The notes under the pieces were generated by a model that made no database searches, was not told where the DNA came from, and was given only the letters and a program-made list of their open reading frames with translations. The translations under genes and the position numbers were made by a program. A DNA stretch of 64,000 nt, taken from Calothrix sp. NIES-4101 (GTDB taxonomy: Bacteria; Cyanobacteriota; Cyanobacteriia; Cyanobacteriales; Nostocaceae). Where the stretch lies: positions 4,154,001-4,218,000 of the forward strand of contig AP018280.1 of NCBI GenBank assembly GCA_004296455.1, read 5' to 3'. Positions within the stretch are counted from its first letter, which is position 1, and every line of letters begins with the position of its first letter. Positions 1-9,995 of this stretch are shown piece after piece.

Positions 1-1
1 C

Positions 2-154
2 ACCACCCCTGAACAACACTGGCTCCACCATCAAAAAACGAATACAGGTTTTGGGGATATTTTTACATTCTTTGATTTACCTGCAAAAGTCTGGTTGCGC
101 TGGCTCCGCTTACTCAGAATGTATTTTCGTTCCTCACTTGTTTTCTTAAAGTAG
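2..154 (+). CDS. C-terminal end of a sterol desaturase / fatty acid hydroxylase-like protein (5' end outside window)
   Basis: An open frame enters from the left edge and ends at a TAG at 152-154, leaving 50 codons. The residues near its start (TPEQHWLHHQ, then TGFGDIFTFFD) resemble the last histidine box and the following tail of membrane di-iron fatty acid hydroxylases/sterol desaturases, in which a Pro-Glu-x-His-x2-x-His-His motif is followed by a Tyr/Gly-rich stretch and an aromatic WD/FFD motif. Family assignment rests on this short tail only. The gene points toward hisC, 244 bp downstream. Confidence 0.4.
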   Translation, partial: TTPEQHWLHHQKTNTGFGDIFTFFDLPAKVWLRWLRLLRMYFRSSLVFLK

Positions 155-398
155 TGCAAGCTTAACTTGGCTACAGATTTTATATCCCCGGCTTCCTAAA
201 AAAGTCGGCGATATCAAACCATGATGCAGTCAAGAAATCTTATCTATAAAAATGAGTTAGAGAAGCTCGGCGATCGCGATAGAATTTAGAAAACCATGCC
301 CGGTTGCTACTTAACCTCTCCACCCGCAAAAATATTTGATTTTTAATTCTGCTGTAAGATATAAAATCATCTCTCCATAACCTTCGTAAAACTTAGTA

Positions 399-1451
399 AT
401 GACGGACTACTTCCGCACAAACATTGCAGCAATGTCTGCTTATATCCCTGGTGAACAGCCCAAACCTGGTAGCCAAATTATCAAACTCAACAGCAACGAA
501 AACCCCTATCCTCCCTCACCTGCGGTGTTGGAAGTCTTACAAAACTTTAATAGCGAATGGTTGCGACGCTATCCAAATGCCTATGGTGAGGATTTTCGTC
601 AAGCAGCGAGTCAAGCTTTAGGTGTCCCTAGCGATTGGATTATTGTTGGTAATGGTAGCGATGAATTATTAAATGTCATCATGCGCGCCTGTACGGAACC
701 CGGACGCAAAGTAGCTTATCCGACACCAACCTATGTGCTGTATAGCACTTTAACGCAGATGCAATCTGCGGAACTTGTAGAAATTCCTTACGGAGAGAAC
801 TACGAGTTTCCCCTAGATGAATTAATTGTTACTAACGCTGATGTCACATTTATTGCAACGCCCAATAGTCCTTCCGGTCATGTAGTGCCAATCGATGAAT
901 TGCGGAAATTTGCCAGTAAATTATCTGGGGTTTTGGTAATTGATGAAGCCTATGTGGATTTTGCTCAAGAAAATGCTTTGAATTTAGTGCGGGAATTTGA
1001 GAATGTCATCTCAATACGTACTCTTTCCAAAGGTTATTCTTTAGCTGGTGTGCGTTTAGGTTTTGGGATTGCCAATCCAAACTTGCTAAGTGGACTATAT
1101 AAAGTCAAAGATAGTTATAACATTGATGCGATCGCCATTGCTGTGGGAGTGGCTGCAATTAGTGACCAAGTATATAAAAATACTTGTGTAGCCAAGGTGA
1201 AAGTATCGCGGACAAAGTTAGGGATAGACTTACAGCAATTAGGTTTTCGTGTTTGGGATTCTCAGACCAATTTTTTATTAGTGCAACCACCGCAAGCAAA
1301 TGCAGAGTATCTCTATCAAAAATTGAAGGAACAAGGCATTTTGGTGCGCTATTTCCAGCAACCCCGATTAGATGATAAATTACGCATTACTATTGGCACT
1401 GATGAAGAAAATCAAGTACTGATTAAAGCTTTATTTAATCTCATGAATTAG
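399..1451 (+). CDS. hisC: Histidinol-phosphate aminotransferase
   Basis: A 350-residue class I/II PLP aminotransferase, the usual HisC length. It converts imidazole-acetol phosphate plus glutamate to histidinol phosphate and 2-oxoglutarate in cytosolic histidine synthesis. Seen: the N-terminal substrate segment LNSNENPYPPSP (residues 31-42), GNGSDEL (84-90), the PLP-contacting TPNSPSG (154-160), DEAYVDF (182-188) and the Schiff-base lysine K211 in TLSKGYSLAG, followed by R219. Cyanobacteria often carry two HisC paralogues, and which one this is cannot be told here. It stands alone with no other his gene nearby. The ATG at 399 is the first in frame and gives the full fold start. Confidence 0.93.
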   Translation: MTDYFRTNIAAMSAYIPGEQPKPGSQIIKLNSNENPYPPSPAVLEVLQNFNSEWLRRYPNAYGEDFRQAASQALGVPSDWIIVGNGSDELLNVIMRACTEPGRKVAYPTPTYVLYSTLTQMQSAELVEIPYGENYEFPLDELIVTNADVTFIATPNSPSGHVVPIDELRKFASKLSGVLVIDEAYVDFAQENALNLVREFENVISIRTLSKGYSLAGVRLGFGIANPNLLSGLYKVKDSYNIDAIAIAVGVAAISDQVYKNTCVAKVKVSRTKLGIDLQQLGFRVWDSQTNFLLVQPPQANAEYLYQKLKEQGILVRYFQQPRLDDKLRITIGTDEENQVLIKALFNLMN

Positions 1452-1506
1452 TCAAGACAAAATAAACGTGATCTATTGATGATTTCACATTTATCAAACC
1501 TAATAT

Positions 1507-2715
1507 TTATTTAAACAGAGAAGTTAGCAAACCAATAATAGCTCCACCACCAACTAGCCAAGCAGAATTTACTTTAAAACGAATTAAGAAGACTGCTGAA
1601 ATAATGGCAATTATCACAGCTAAAAAATCCACAAATGGAGCTTTTGTTAAAGTTAAAGTCGCTATTCCCAATTGCAAAGTCACAACAACCATCAAAGCAA
1701 CAGCACTAACATTAACCGAATCCAAAAATGCACTGGTCCATTTAGAAGAACGTAAAAAAGGAATGAGAGGATTGAGAATTGCAGTAAAGAAAAATGATGG
1801 TAGGAAAATTCCCCCAGTTGCCACAATTGCCCCTGGGACACCGGCAATGACGTAGCCAATAAAAGTAGCAGTTGAAAGTACTGGACCTGGAGTAAACTGA
1901 CCAATTGCGATCGCATCCAATAATTGCTGTTGTGTCAACCAACCATACTGTTCAACTAATTCCCCTTGCAGAAACGCCACTAATAAATAACCACCACCAA
2001 ATAAAACGCTACCGACTTTCAAAAAAAACCACCATAATTGCCACAGGGTCACATTTGCTATTGATGCAGTCATCACTGAAGTGGCAACTGCTGTAGTTGT
2101 TTGCAAAGCAGCACCTGCACCGAAACTAGCGATTAAGAAATTTGCGCTCTCACCTGGCAATTCACCAGTTTTACCAGTACGTAACCAAATCATCCCCAAC
2201 AATCCCCCAATTAATAGGGCAATTATTTCATTTAGCCTGAAAACCAACACCAGCAAGGCAACTCCAAAGGCAATGACTAACAGTTTACGAGTCTTGACTG
2301 CCTTTTTTGCCAACACCCAAAGAGCATTGAGGATAATTGCAAAAACTGCTGGTTTAATCCCGTACAGTAGAGGTGCAAGCTGGGGTAAAGTACTATAAGT
2401 GACATAAACCCAGGCAAATATGCCTGTAATTAGCACCGCAGGTAAGATAAAACTGATACCGGCAATAATCAACCCCAGCCAACCCCCATAAACATATCCC
2501 ACATGAATAGCCATTTCTGTAGAATTAGGCCCGGGAATTAAGTTCGTTGCACCTAATAAATCGAGAAAATGCTCCCGCGTTAGCCATCTACGACGTTTGA
2601 CAACCTCATCTTCAATCATGGCAATATGGGCAACTGGCCCCCCAAAGCCAATAAAACCTAATTTTAAAAAGAGTTTGGCAAGTTCGCCCAAACGATGTGA
2701 CGCTGATGTCTTCAT
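1507..2715 (-). CDS. chrA: Chromate transporter ChrA (two-domain, CHR superfamily)
   Basis: A 402-residue polytopic membrane protein built of two homologous halves. The first half carries GFGGPVAHIAMIEDE, RRRWLTREHFLDLL and NLIPGPNSTEMAIHVGY. The second half repeats the pattern as LFGGGYLLVAFLQGEL, YGWLTQQQLLDAI and QFTPGPVLSTATFIGY. This duplicated FGG...WLT...PGP signature is that of long-chain ChrA transporters, which export chromate from the cytoplasm or at least transport related oxyanions. It converges with hisC, with 55 bp between the stops. The start at 2715 gives the expected cytoplasmic N-terminus. Confidence 0.92.
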   Translation of the reverse strand: MKTSASHRLGELAKLFLKLGFIGFGGPVAHIAMIEDEVVKRRRWLTREHFLDLLGATNLIPGPNSTEMAIHVGYVYGGWLGLIIAGISFILPAVLITGIFAWVYVTYSTLPQLAPLLYGIKPAVFAIILNALWVLAKKAVKTRKLLVIAFGVALLVLVFRLNEIIALLIGGLLGMIWLRTGKTGELPGESANFLIASFGAGAALQTTTAVATSVMTASIANVTLWQLWWFFLKVGSVLFGGGYLLVAFLQGELVEQYGWLTQQQLLDAIAIGQFTPGPVLSTATFIGYVIAGVPGAIVATGGIFLPSFFFTAILNPLIPFLRSSKWTSAFLDSVNVSAVALMVVVTLQLGIATLTLTKAPFVDFLAVIIAIISAVFLIRFKVNSAWLVGGGAIIGLLTSLFK

Positions 2716-2884
2716 GGATGATTGATGCCTGAATAAATTGTAACAGCGACGCTAATAACTAAATGGTAGGCGATGTTGGCACGATCAAAACATCTTTATA
2801 AAGTGAAAATCACGCGGAGATGTAGAGAGAATTTGTAGTTGAATTTACTAGCATAATAGTACTCTCAAATTGCACTCTCAAATT

Positions 2885-3922
2885 TTATGGAGCCGGATTA
2901 GGATAACGAGTATGAACTGCGTCCAATTCTGACAAAATTTCTTCATTTAGAACTACATCAATACTTTCCAAATTCTCTTTAAGTTGTTCTAAAGTTGTTG
3001 CGCCAATAATTGTGCTACTAACAAACCAACGAGTTCGTACAAATGCTAAGGCAAGTTTTGCTGGTGTCAGATTATGTTTATGAGCAATTTCTACGTACGC
3101 AGCAACTGCATCATTCACATTAGGCTTATTGTAGCGTTGACCAAATCCTGCAAACAAACTAATTCTTGTCTTCTCTGGTTTACCATGTAAATATTTGCCA
3201 GATAAGAAACCAAATGCCAAAGGACTATAAGCTAATAAACCGATATTTTCACGATAAGAAGCTTCCGCTAATGCCCAATCAAACACACGATTCAATAAAT
3301 TATATGCATTTTGAATCGATACCACTTTAGGTAATCCCAACTGTTGAGAAATATGACTAAATGTAGTTATCCCCCAAGGAGTTTCATTACTTAAACCGAC
3401 ATAACAAATCTTACCTGCTTTGATTAAATCTGCAAACACAGATAATTGCTCTGCGATCGCAACTGTCTCTCTTTCTTGATTTGGGTCAAATGCTGCATTT
3501 CCAAACAAAGGAACGTAGCGATCGGGCCAGTGAATTTGGTATAAGTCAATATAGTCTGTTTGTAATCGCTTCAGACTATCATCTACTGCTTGTTTAAGGT
3601 TAATACTATCAATCGTATTCACTCCATCACGTATCCATGTCATATGCCGACTAGGGCCAGCAATTTTCGTTGCCACAATCAATTTATCTCGTTGCTGCTG
3701 TTTTAACCATTCCCCAATATAAGCTTCTGTGAACCCATATGTTTCCGCACGGGGTGGAACTGGATACATTTCCGCAGCATCAATAAAATTCACTCCCTGA
3801 GAAATTGCATAATCTAATTGTTGATGAGCTTCTTCGATAGTATTTTGATGCCCATAGGTCATGGTTCCCAAACAAATTTCCGAAACTTTTAGATCACTAT
3901 CACCAAGTTGCTTATATTGCAT
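2885..3922 (-). CDS. NADP(H)-dependent aldo/keto reductase (Tas-like)
   Basis: A 345-residue aldo/keto reductase with a complete (alpha/beta)8-barrel. The catalytic tetrad is visible: Asp and Tyr in INFIDAAEMYP, Lys in KLIVATKIAG and His in YIDLYQIHWPDRY. The C-terminal SSTIIGATTLEQLKENL stretch is the NADP-binding signature. The N-terminus MQYKQLGDSDLKVSEICLGT and the length match the Tas/YhdN-type oxidoreductases. The physiological carbonyl substrate is unknown. It ends about 170 bp from chrA on the same strand, so co-transcription with chrA is not compelling. Confidence 0.92.
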   Translation of the reverse strand: MQYKQLGDSDLKVSEICLGTMTYGHQNTIEEAHQQLDYAISQGVNFIDAAEMYPVPPRAETYGFTEAYIGEWLKQQQRDKLIVATKIAGPSRHMTWIRDGVNTIDSINLKQAVDDSLKRLQTDYIDLYQIHWPDRYVPLFGNAAFDPNQERETVAIAEQLSVFADLIKAGKICYVGLSNETPWGITTFSHISQQLGLPKVVSIQNAYNLLNRVFDWALAEASYRENIGLLAYSPLAFGFLSGKYLHGKPEKTRISLFAGFGQRYNKPNVNDAVAAYVEIAHKHNLTPAKLALAFVRTRWFVSSTIIGATTLEQLKENLESIDVVLNEEILSELDAVHTRYPNPAP

Positions 3923-4460
3923 AATTTTGTATTATCTTCTGTCTTGATTTCTGTAGTTGTATTTGCAGGTAATTCTAGCATTAATACAGTTTCATGATTT
4001 GATAATTCCTTTTTTAAAGCTAATATTTACGGAGATAAAAAATTCGGTAATTAGATTTTGCGAGAGAATTTTGTGACAAATATTTAGACTTCAAGATAAA
4101 ATTTGAAGTCCAACAAGGTTGGTTAATAAACTTTTACTTAAATTGCCACCCCCGCTAGCTTACTCTAATCAAAAGTACATCATAATGCAACTGAACTGTT
4201 TGCAGAAAACCTTTATATACTTATACAACTTACAATCGATAAATTAATAGTAATTAATGGTTGAAGATTTAATTTTTTCTGTCTGGTTTTAATAAGCGAA
4301 TATGTTTTATAAAATACAAAAATCTGAATTTTACTCCATACAACACTTGTATTAATTGATTTTTTATGCCTAAGCATCGTATCAATATCATCATAGATGG
4401 CTTAGATAATTCCATCGTTTCAATTACAAAAAGTAATGTGGTCAGGAAAAATAGCTTAAT
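3923..4460. other. Gene-free stretch adjoining the nifK break
   Basis: This AT-rich stretch of 538 bp separates the aldo/keto reductase from the truncated nifK. The only open frame noticed is 33 codons at 4366-4464 (+), with no recognisable product. No recombinase gene, RNA gene or clear terminator is visible. If nifK is interrupted by an excision element, this would be its terminal segment. Confidence 0.5.
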
Positions 4461-5765
4461 TTAGTTGGATAGCAAACATATTACTCTACGGAAGTGCCAC
4501 AAGTCTTTTTGAATCCAAACAGTAGCACCTTGACCGAATGGGCTAGCTTTAAGCATTGCTTCCATTTCAGCCTTAAATTCTTGGTCACCGTTGTTGCAAA
4601 GGATGTGAACAGGTTCAGCACCCATTTCCAACAAGAAACTGGTAACACTGATAATCAGGTCAGGATCGCCGTAGATAGCGAACTTCTTACCGTGAATCCA
4701 CGCATAAGAGTCAGTCATTGCGTCAACTAAGCGACCACGCTCAACTTCTAACTCAGCAGGGATTGCTTTACCAGTCAATTCCGAAATAGTTGTCAAGAAC
4801 TCGTCAGTACCTCTAACACCAAAGGGACGAACAACTTTGGTGGTTTGCTTCCAGGTTTTCTCGATGTATTCACGAGTTTTCTGGGTGGTGTAAGCTTGAA
4901 GACAAACAGTAGCTTTCGCATTGATTGTGTCAGCCACATCTTCAATTTTTGTACCACCTGGATACATTTGGTACTCACCATCATTAGGTGCATCAAAGTA
5001 GTCGCTGGTGTCGGAAACGATGGTGTGTTCAACACCCATCAAACCAAGCATCCGCTTAACTTCACGGTTGTTACCTACATAGGTATCAAAACCAGAGATA
5101 ACATTGATTTTACCGTTTGCTTTACCTTTCTTACCTTCGGTGAGGTTGGTAAGAATACCTTTCATCATGTTGTCGTAGCCAGTGGTGTGAGAACCAACAA
5201 AGCTAGGAGTGTGAGCAAAAGGAACAGGTAATTCTTGGGGAATTGCACCAGCACCTTTAGCGTTGGTGATAAATGCACCCAAGTCATCCCCGATAACCTC
5301 AGCCATACAGGTGGTGCAAACAGCAATCATTTTGGGTTTATAAAGTTTGTAAGAAACTTCCAAACCTTCAATCATGTTGTTCAAGCCACCGAATACAGCA
5401 GCATCTTCAGTCATCGAAGAAGAAACCGCAGAGCAAGGCTCTTTGTAGTGACGGCTGAGGTGTGTACGGAAGTAAGCAACACAACCTTGTGAACCTTGAA
5501 CAAAGGGAAGAGTTCCTTCAATACCCAGTGCTGCGAACATCGCACCTACTGGTTGACAACCTTTAGCAGGGTTAACTGTTAAAGCTTCACGAGCAAAGTT
5601 CTTTTCGCGGTATTCCCAAGATTTTGTCCACTCGGAAACACGTTCTACTTCAGCGTCGCTGTGAGCGCCTTCAAAGTTATCACGTTTGTTTTTGAAGAGT
5701 TTGGTGTATTCTTCCTGCTTAAATAGGTCTAAGTGGTCAACAATTCTATCCGGATTCTGTGGCAT
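4461..5765 (-). CDS. nifK: Nitrogenase MoFe protein beta subunit NifK, 3' end missing (interrupted or deleted)
   Basis: Encodes the first 426 residues of NifK, the beta chain of the MoFe nitrogenase that holds half of the P-cluster. The P-cluster cysteines are present at C70 (NPAKGCQP), C95 (GSQGCVAY) and C153 (CTTCMAE). The protein follows cyanobacterial NifK up to [13 protein letters not shown], then at about position 4487 it diverges into eight unrelated residues and a stop. Cyanobacterial NifK is about 510 residues, so roughly 85 C-terminal residues are absent. The retained frame is undamaged, which fits an excisable element more than old decay, but no partner repeat or recombinase is in view. 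It lies 176 bp downstream of nifD, as in a nifHDK operon. Confidence 0.93.
   Translation of the reverse strand: MPQNPDRIVDHLDLFKQEEYTKLFKNKRDNFEGAHSDAEVERVSEWTKSWEYREKNFAREALTVNPAKGCQPVGAMFAALGIEGTLPFVQGSQGCVAYFRTHLSRHYKEPCSAVSSSMTEDAAVFGGLNNMIEGLEVSYKLYKPKMIAVCTTCMAEVIGDDLGAFITNAKGAGAIPQELPVPFAHTPSFVGSHTTGYDNMMKGILTNLTEGKKGKANGKINVISGFDTYVGNNREVKRMLGLMGVEHTIVSDTSDYFDAPNDGEYQMYPGGTKIEDVADTINAKATVCLQAYTTQKTREYIEKTWKQTTKVVRPFGVRGTDEFLTTISELTGKAIPAELEVERGRLVDAMTDSYAWIHGKKFAIYGDPDLIISVTSFLLEMGAEPVHILCNNGDQEFKAEMEAMLKASPFGQGATVWIQKDLWHFRRVICLLSN
4484..4491. other. Breakpoint inside nifK
   Basis: Codon-by-codon reading of the minus strand leaves the NifK consensus after the Arg codon at 4490-4488. 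The native continuation would be Ser-Leu-Leu-Phe, but the sequence reads Arg-Val-Ile-Cys. The position is given to within a few bases. No second copy of the junction sequence was found elsewhere in the window. Confidence 0.7.
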
Positions 5766-5854
5766 TTCTTTATCTCTTGTGTAGCGTAATGGGTGAACGG
5801 GAAGTGAGGATTTAGGAATTATAAGTTAGGAATTAATATTTCCTGGAGTTGGGG

Positions 5855-5906
5855 GAGTTAGGAGTTAGAGATAAGAAATTAGCTGTTAACTCTTAACTCC
5901 TCACTC
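5855..5906 (-). repeat. Imperfect inverted repeat in the nifD-nifK spacer
   Basis: The spacer between the nifD stop and the nifK start contains GAGTTAGGAGTTAGAG (5855-5870) facing CTCTTAACTCCTCACTC (5890-5906), able to form a long hairpin in the nifDK transcript. The unit is built of AACTCCT/AGGAGTT heptamer-like repeats that are common between genes in Nostoc relatives. It could influence mRNA processing or stability between nifD and nifK. That role is inference. Confidence 0.6.
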
Positions 5907-5941
5907 CTAATTCTTAACTTACAAACCTAATCCTTTACTAA

Positions 5942-6077
5942 TTAAGCAGCTTTCTTAGCAGCACCTTTCTTCCAAGGAGCGCCAATTAGGCTCCAGGTGG
6001 GGCTATTGAGCGCCAAATCCATGTCGCGAGCGAAGATTGCAAAACCGTCATAACCGTGATAGGGACCGGAGTAATCC
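5942..6077 (-). CDS. nifD: 3' end of nifD (last 44 codons plus stop), split by the nifD element
   Basis: Reading the minus strand gives [18 protein letters not shown]..., then [13 protein letters not shown] and an Ala/Lys-rich tail with TAA at 5944-5942. This is the C-terminus of the cyanobacterial MoFe protein alpha subunit. The fragment has no start of its own. It begins inside the 11-bp core GGATTACTCCG, which is the known recombination site of nifD elements. In the unrearranged genome it is out of contact with the rest of nifD. Excision of 6078-10818 would join it in frame to the fragment at 10808-10855. Confidence 0.93.
6067..6077 (-). other. nifD element core site (downstream copy)
   Basis: GGATTACTCCG on the minus strand, identical to the 11-bp core described for nifD elements of heterocystous cyanobacteria. 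It forms codons for D-Y-S-G at the boundary of the nifD 3' fragment. Confidence 0.93.
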
Positions 6078-6346
6078 CTTTTTTGGTTTGATATTTTTCT
6101 GATATTTAATGTTAGCAATTAACACTTTTCTCTTTGGTATTGTTTAGAGATAACATAATTGTTTTTAGTCTAAATATAGGCTAATACCACAGTGGTTGTT
6201 CACAGTTATAAGTACTTATTGCAAAGTTAGGTATTACTAGTTATGTGACGAATTATTCCGAATTATATATTCCTAACTTCTGGAATTATATCAATTACGT
6301 ATCTCAAGTCTGCGCCATCGAAAGGATAGTATATGAAGCCTAGCAA

Positions 6347-7660
6347 ATGAAAGCAAAACTATTACAGGAAGTCGAAAAAGTAAATCTGCGTTTAAAGTCT
6401 GCGAAGACAAAGGTGACAATTAGAGAATCAAATGGAAGTCTGCAATTAAGAGCGACGTTACCAATTAAACCAGGAGATAAGGACACTAATGGAACTGGAA
6501 GGAAGCAATATAATCTCAGTTTGAATATTCCTGCGAGCTTAGAAGGTTTAAAAACTGCTGAGGAAGAAGCTTATGAATTAGGTAAATTAATTGCTCGTAA
6601 AACCTTTGAATGGAATAATAAATATTTAGGAAATGAGGCTATAAAAACATATTTTCAATTAAATTTAAAAACAATAGGAGAGTTATTAGAAAAATTTGAA
6701 GAAGAGTATTTTAAAACCCATCAACGTACTATAAAAAGTGAGCATACTTTTTTTTATTACTTCTCTCGTACTAAAAGATATACAAATATTCAAGATTTTG
6801 CGACTGCTGAGAACCTAATTAATTCAATTACAAAAATAGATAAAGCGTGGGCAAGATATAATGCAGCTAGAGCTATATCTGCTTTTTGTAACACATTTAA
6901 AATCGAAGTAGATTTATCTAAATACTCGAAAATTCCTGACAATAATTCCCGGAAAATACCCTCAGATACAGAAATATCCGCAGGAATGATCAAGTTTGAA
7001 GAATATATCAATCACAGAGGTAATCAAGTTAATGAAGATGTCAAAAATAGCTGGCAGCTTTGGCGCTGGACTTATGGAATGTTAGCTGTTTTTGGTTTGC
7101 GTCCCAGGGAACTATTTATTAATCCTGATATTGATTGGTGGTTAGATTCCGAAAATATTGATTTAACTTGGAAAGTAGATAAAGATTGTAAAACAGGGGA
7201 AAGACAAGCATTACCATTATATAAACAATGGATAGAAGAATTTGATTTGAGAAATCCCAAGTATTTAGAAATGTTGGCGGTGGCAATTAGTAAAAAAGAT
7301 AAAAATAAACATGCAGAAATCACCGCATTAACACAGCGAGTTAGTTGGTGGTTTCGCAAAATTGGCTTAGATTTTAAACCCTATGATTTGCGTCATGCAT
7401 GGGCAATTCGAGCGCATATTTTGGGGATTCCCATTAAGGCTGCGGCAGATAATTTGGGGCACAGTGTACAAGTGCATACTCAAACATACCAGCGTTGGTT
7501 TTCCTTAGATATGCGGAAGTTAGCGATTAACCAAGCCTTGAGTAAGCGAGATGAAGTTGAGTTAATGAAGGACGAAAATACGAAGTTAAAAATGGAGAAT
7601 GAGAGATTGAAATTAGAGATTGAAAAGTTGAAAATGGAGTTGCTTTATAAGCAGTATTAA
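6347..7660 (+). CDS. xisA: Site-specific tyrosine recombinase XisA (nifD element excisase)
   Basis: A 437-residue tyrosine recombinase closely resembling XisA of Anabaena. The conserved N-terminal run includes NLRLKSAKTKV, ESNGSLQLRATLPIKPGDKD and EEEAYELGKLIARKTFEWN. Catalytic residues visible are R252/R254 in GLRPRE, R349 in YDLRHAWAIR, H372 in NLGHS and the nucleophile Y381 in HTQTYQRWF. The position usually filled by His before R349 is Tyr346, which I recall as typical of XisA/XisC. The last ~35 residues form a Leu/Glu/Lys coiled coil. It lies 270 bp inside the element edge and reads away from nifD. The start at 6347 follows weak ribosome-binding sequence, and the Anabaena protein is somewhat longer at the N-terminus. 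Confidence 0.93.
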   Translation: MKAKLLQEVEKVNLRLKSAKTKVTIRESNGSLQLRATLPIKPGDKDTNGTGRKQYNLSLNIPASLEGLKTAEEEAYELGKLIARKTFEWNNKYLGNEAIKTYFQLNLKTIGELLEKFEEEYFKTHQRTIKSEHTFFYYFSRTKRYTNIQDFATAENLINSITKIDKAWARYNAARAISAFCNTFKIEVDLSKYSKIPDNNSRKIPSDTEISAGMIKFEEYINHRGNQVNEDVKNSWQLWRWTYGMLAVFGLRPRELFINPDIDWWLDSENIDLTWKVDKDCKTGERQALPLYKQWIEEFDLRNPKYLEMLAVAISKKDKNKHAEITALTQRVSWWFRKIGLDFKPYDLRHAWAIRAHILGIPIKAAADNLGHSVQVHTQTYQRWFSLDMRKLAINQALSKRDEVELMKDENTKLKMENERLKLEIEKLKMELLYKQY

Positions 7661-7820
7661 GCTAAAAAAAATAGGCAATTGAGTAATAATCTTTAGGCTT
7701 GCTTAGCTTCGAGCTTCTTTGACTCTGTTTGGGCCATTCATACCATTGCTCCCTAAAACTTAATAGTGAACTAATTCCCAAAAAGGCGATCGCAATTCGC
7801 AATTATTCTCATCCAATAAA

Positions 7821-7856
7821 AAATCCTGATCGCGTTAATTAGTGCGATCAGGATTT
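7821..7856 (-). terminator. Rho-independent terminator between xisA and the EF-G gene
   Basis: Perfect 13-bp arms AAATCCTGATCGC (7821-7833) and GCGATCAGGATTT (7844-7856) with a 10-base loop. Read on the minus strand the hairpin is followed by a T-run, so it best serves the EF-G gene that ends at 7905. Because xisA converges on it, it may act in both directions. Confidence 0.75.
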
Positions 7857-7904
7857 TGTGGGTGGCACTCTATGTCATATATTTGACATCAAAGTAGAGT
7901 AATT

Positions 7905-9995
7905 CTATTTAGCCGCAGCCGCTTCCCGTTCTTTAGTTTCCTTAATCACCGTCTCTGCTACGTTGGTAGGACATGGTGCATAATGGGAAAATTCCATTGA
8001 GAACTGACCGCGACCAGAAGTCATGGTACGTAGGTCACCGATGTAACCAAACATTTCACTCAGGGGTACGTCTGCTTTAATACGAGCGCCCGTAGGTGTT
8101 GTTTCTTGAGATTTGATGATGCCGCGACGACGGTTTAAGTCCCCGATCGCATCTCCCATATAATCTTCTGGTGTGAACACATCGACTTTCATGATGGGTT
8201 CGAGCAACTGGGGTGCCGCTTTGGGTAAGGATTGGCGGTAAGCTGATCTCGCCGCAATTTCAAAGGCGATCGCTGAGGAGTCAACGGGGTGGAAACCACC
8301 ATCAACCAAGGTAATTTTTAAATCGACACAGGGGAATCCAGCTAATACACCCTTACCGATGCTTTGCTCGAAACCTTTTTGGACTGCGGGCCAGTATTCT
8401 CTGGGTACGCTACCACCTGTGATTTTTGTCTCGAACTGGAACCCGCTTCCAGGTTCGCCTGGTTCGATGATGTAGTCAATTTTTGCGTATTGACCGGAAC
8501 CACCAGATTGTTTCTTGTGGACGTAACCATCTTCAAGGCGTTTGGTAACAGACTCGCGGTAAGCTACTTGGGGTTTACCAACTTCCACTTCCACACCGTG
8601 GGTGCGTCGGAGAATATCAACTTTAATGTCTAGGTGTAACTCGCCCATCCCTTTAATGATGGTTTCGCCACTTTCGGCATCGGTTTCCACCCGGAATGAT
8701 GGGTCTTCCTGTACCATTTTACCGAGGGCAACACCCATTTTTTCGGAACTACCTTTTTTGGTAGGTGTCACCGAGATGGAGATAACTGGCTCTGGGAACA
8801 CCATTGGTTCCAAGGTGGCGGGTTTTTTAACGTCGCAAAGGGTATGTCCGGTTTGGACGTTTTTCATGCCGACAATGGCGACGATATCCCCTGCTTGAGC
8901 GGAGTCGATTTCTTGGCGATCGTTGGCGTGCATTTCTACCAAACGGCTAATCCGCTCGGTTTTGCCTGTAGCGGTATTGAGAACCGTATCACCTTTATTT
9001 AATACACCTGAATAAATTCGGGTAAAGGTGAGGGCACCAAAGCGATCGTCCATAATTTTAAAAGCTAGCGCTCGCAATGGTCTTTCTGGATCAACGATCG
9101 CAAATTCGCCGGTTTCATTACCTTCCAAATCAACTTCTGGCTGGGGCTTCACTTCGGTGGGGTTTGGTAGATAGTCAACAACAGCATTGAGAACTAACTG
9201 CACACCCTTATTTTTAAACGAAGAACCGCAATATGTAGGGAAGAAAGCGAGATTAATAGTACCCTTGCGAACACAACTCTTAATTTCTTCGATGGAAAGT
9301 TCTTCACCTTCTAAGTATTTTTCCATCAATGCATCGTCTTGTTCCACAGCTGTCTCAATTAGCTGTTCGCGGTACAATTCGACATCATCCTTCATCTCAG
9401 GCGGGATTTCTTTGATTTGATAATTCATTGGGTCGCCAGAATCATCCCACACCCATGCTTTTCGGGTGAGCAAATCGACTACGCCAGTAAAATCATTCTC
9501 CGTACCAATGGGTAGCACCATCACCAACGGTTTAGCTGCCAGGATATCATTTATTTGCTTGACAACACGGTAAAAATCTGCACCCACCCGGTCGAGTTTA
9601 TTAATGTAAATGACACGGGCAACCTTCGAGTCATTTGCGTAGCGCCAGTTGGTTTCCGACTGAGGTTCCACACCACCGGAAGCGCAAAATACACCGATCC
9701 CACCATCCAGAACCTTGAGAGAACGATAAACCTCAATGGTAAAATCTACGTGTCCAGGAGTATCAATAATATTGAATTGGTGGTCGTTCCAAAAGCAACT
9801 CGTTGCGGCGGATTGAATTGTGATACCTCGCTCTTGCTCCTGTTCCATGAAGTCCGTTGTTGCCGCACCTTCATGTACCTCACCGATTTTGTGGATTTTC
9901 CCGGTGAGTTTAAGGATTCGTTCTGTTGTAGTGGTTTTACCAGCATCTACGTGAGCAAAGATACCGATATTTCGATAACGAGTGAGGTCTTTCAT
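7905..9995 (-). CDS. Elongation factor G, second-type paralogue (EF-G2-like)
   Basis: A complete 696-residue translational GTPase that drives ribosomal translocation. Motifs: G1 AHVDAGKTT (14-22), RGIT (56-59), G3 DTPGH (78-82), G4 NKLD (132-135), domain [12 protein letters not shown] and the C-terminal [12 protein letters not shown]. The N-terminus [20 protein letters not shown] and the [15 protein letters not shown] segment match the additional EF-G type found in gamma-proteobacteria and some cyanobacteria rather than the str-operon EF-G, and there is no rpsL/rpsG/tuf context. This suggests an accessory gene acquired laterally. It sits inside the nifD element and would leave the chromosome on excision. 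No disabling change is seen. Confidence 0.92.
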   Translation of the reverse strand: MKDLTRYRNIGIFAHVDAGKTTTTERILKLTGKIHKIGEVHEGAATTDFMEQEQERGITIQSAATSCFWNDHQFNIIDTPGHVDFTIEVYRSLKVLDGGIGVFCASGGVEPQSETNWRYANDSKVARVIYINKLDRVGADFYRVVKQINDILAAKPLVMVLPIGTENDFTGVVDLLTRKAWVWDDSGDPMNYQIKEIPPEMKDDVELYREQLIETAVEQDDALMEKYLEGEELSIEEIKSCVRKGTINLAFFPTYCGSSFKNKGVQLVLNAVVDYLPNPTEVKPQPEVDLEGNETGEFAIVDPERPLRALAFKIMDDRFGALTFTRIYSGVLNKGDTVLNTATGKTERISRLVEMHANDRQEIDSAQAGDIVAIVGMKNVQTGHTLCDVKKPATLEPMVFPEPVISISVTPTKKGSSEKMGVALGKMVQEDPSFRVETDAESGETIIKGMGELHLDIKVDILRRTHGVEVEVGKPQVAYRESVTKRLEDGYVHKKQSGGSGQYAKIDYIIEPGEPGSGFQFETKITGGSVPREYWPAVQKGFEQSIGKGVLAGFPCVDLKITLVDGGFHPVDSSAIAFEIAARSAYRQSLPKAAPQLLEPIMKVDVFTPEDYMGDAIGDLNRRRGIIKSQETTPTGARIKADVPLSEMFGYIGDLRTMTSGRGQFSMEFSHYAPCPTNVAETVIKETKEREAAAAK

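Noticed and set aside
4845-5492. Plus-strand ORFs opposite nifK
   Set aside because: Antisense shadows of the conserved nifK codons.
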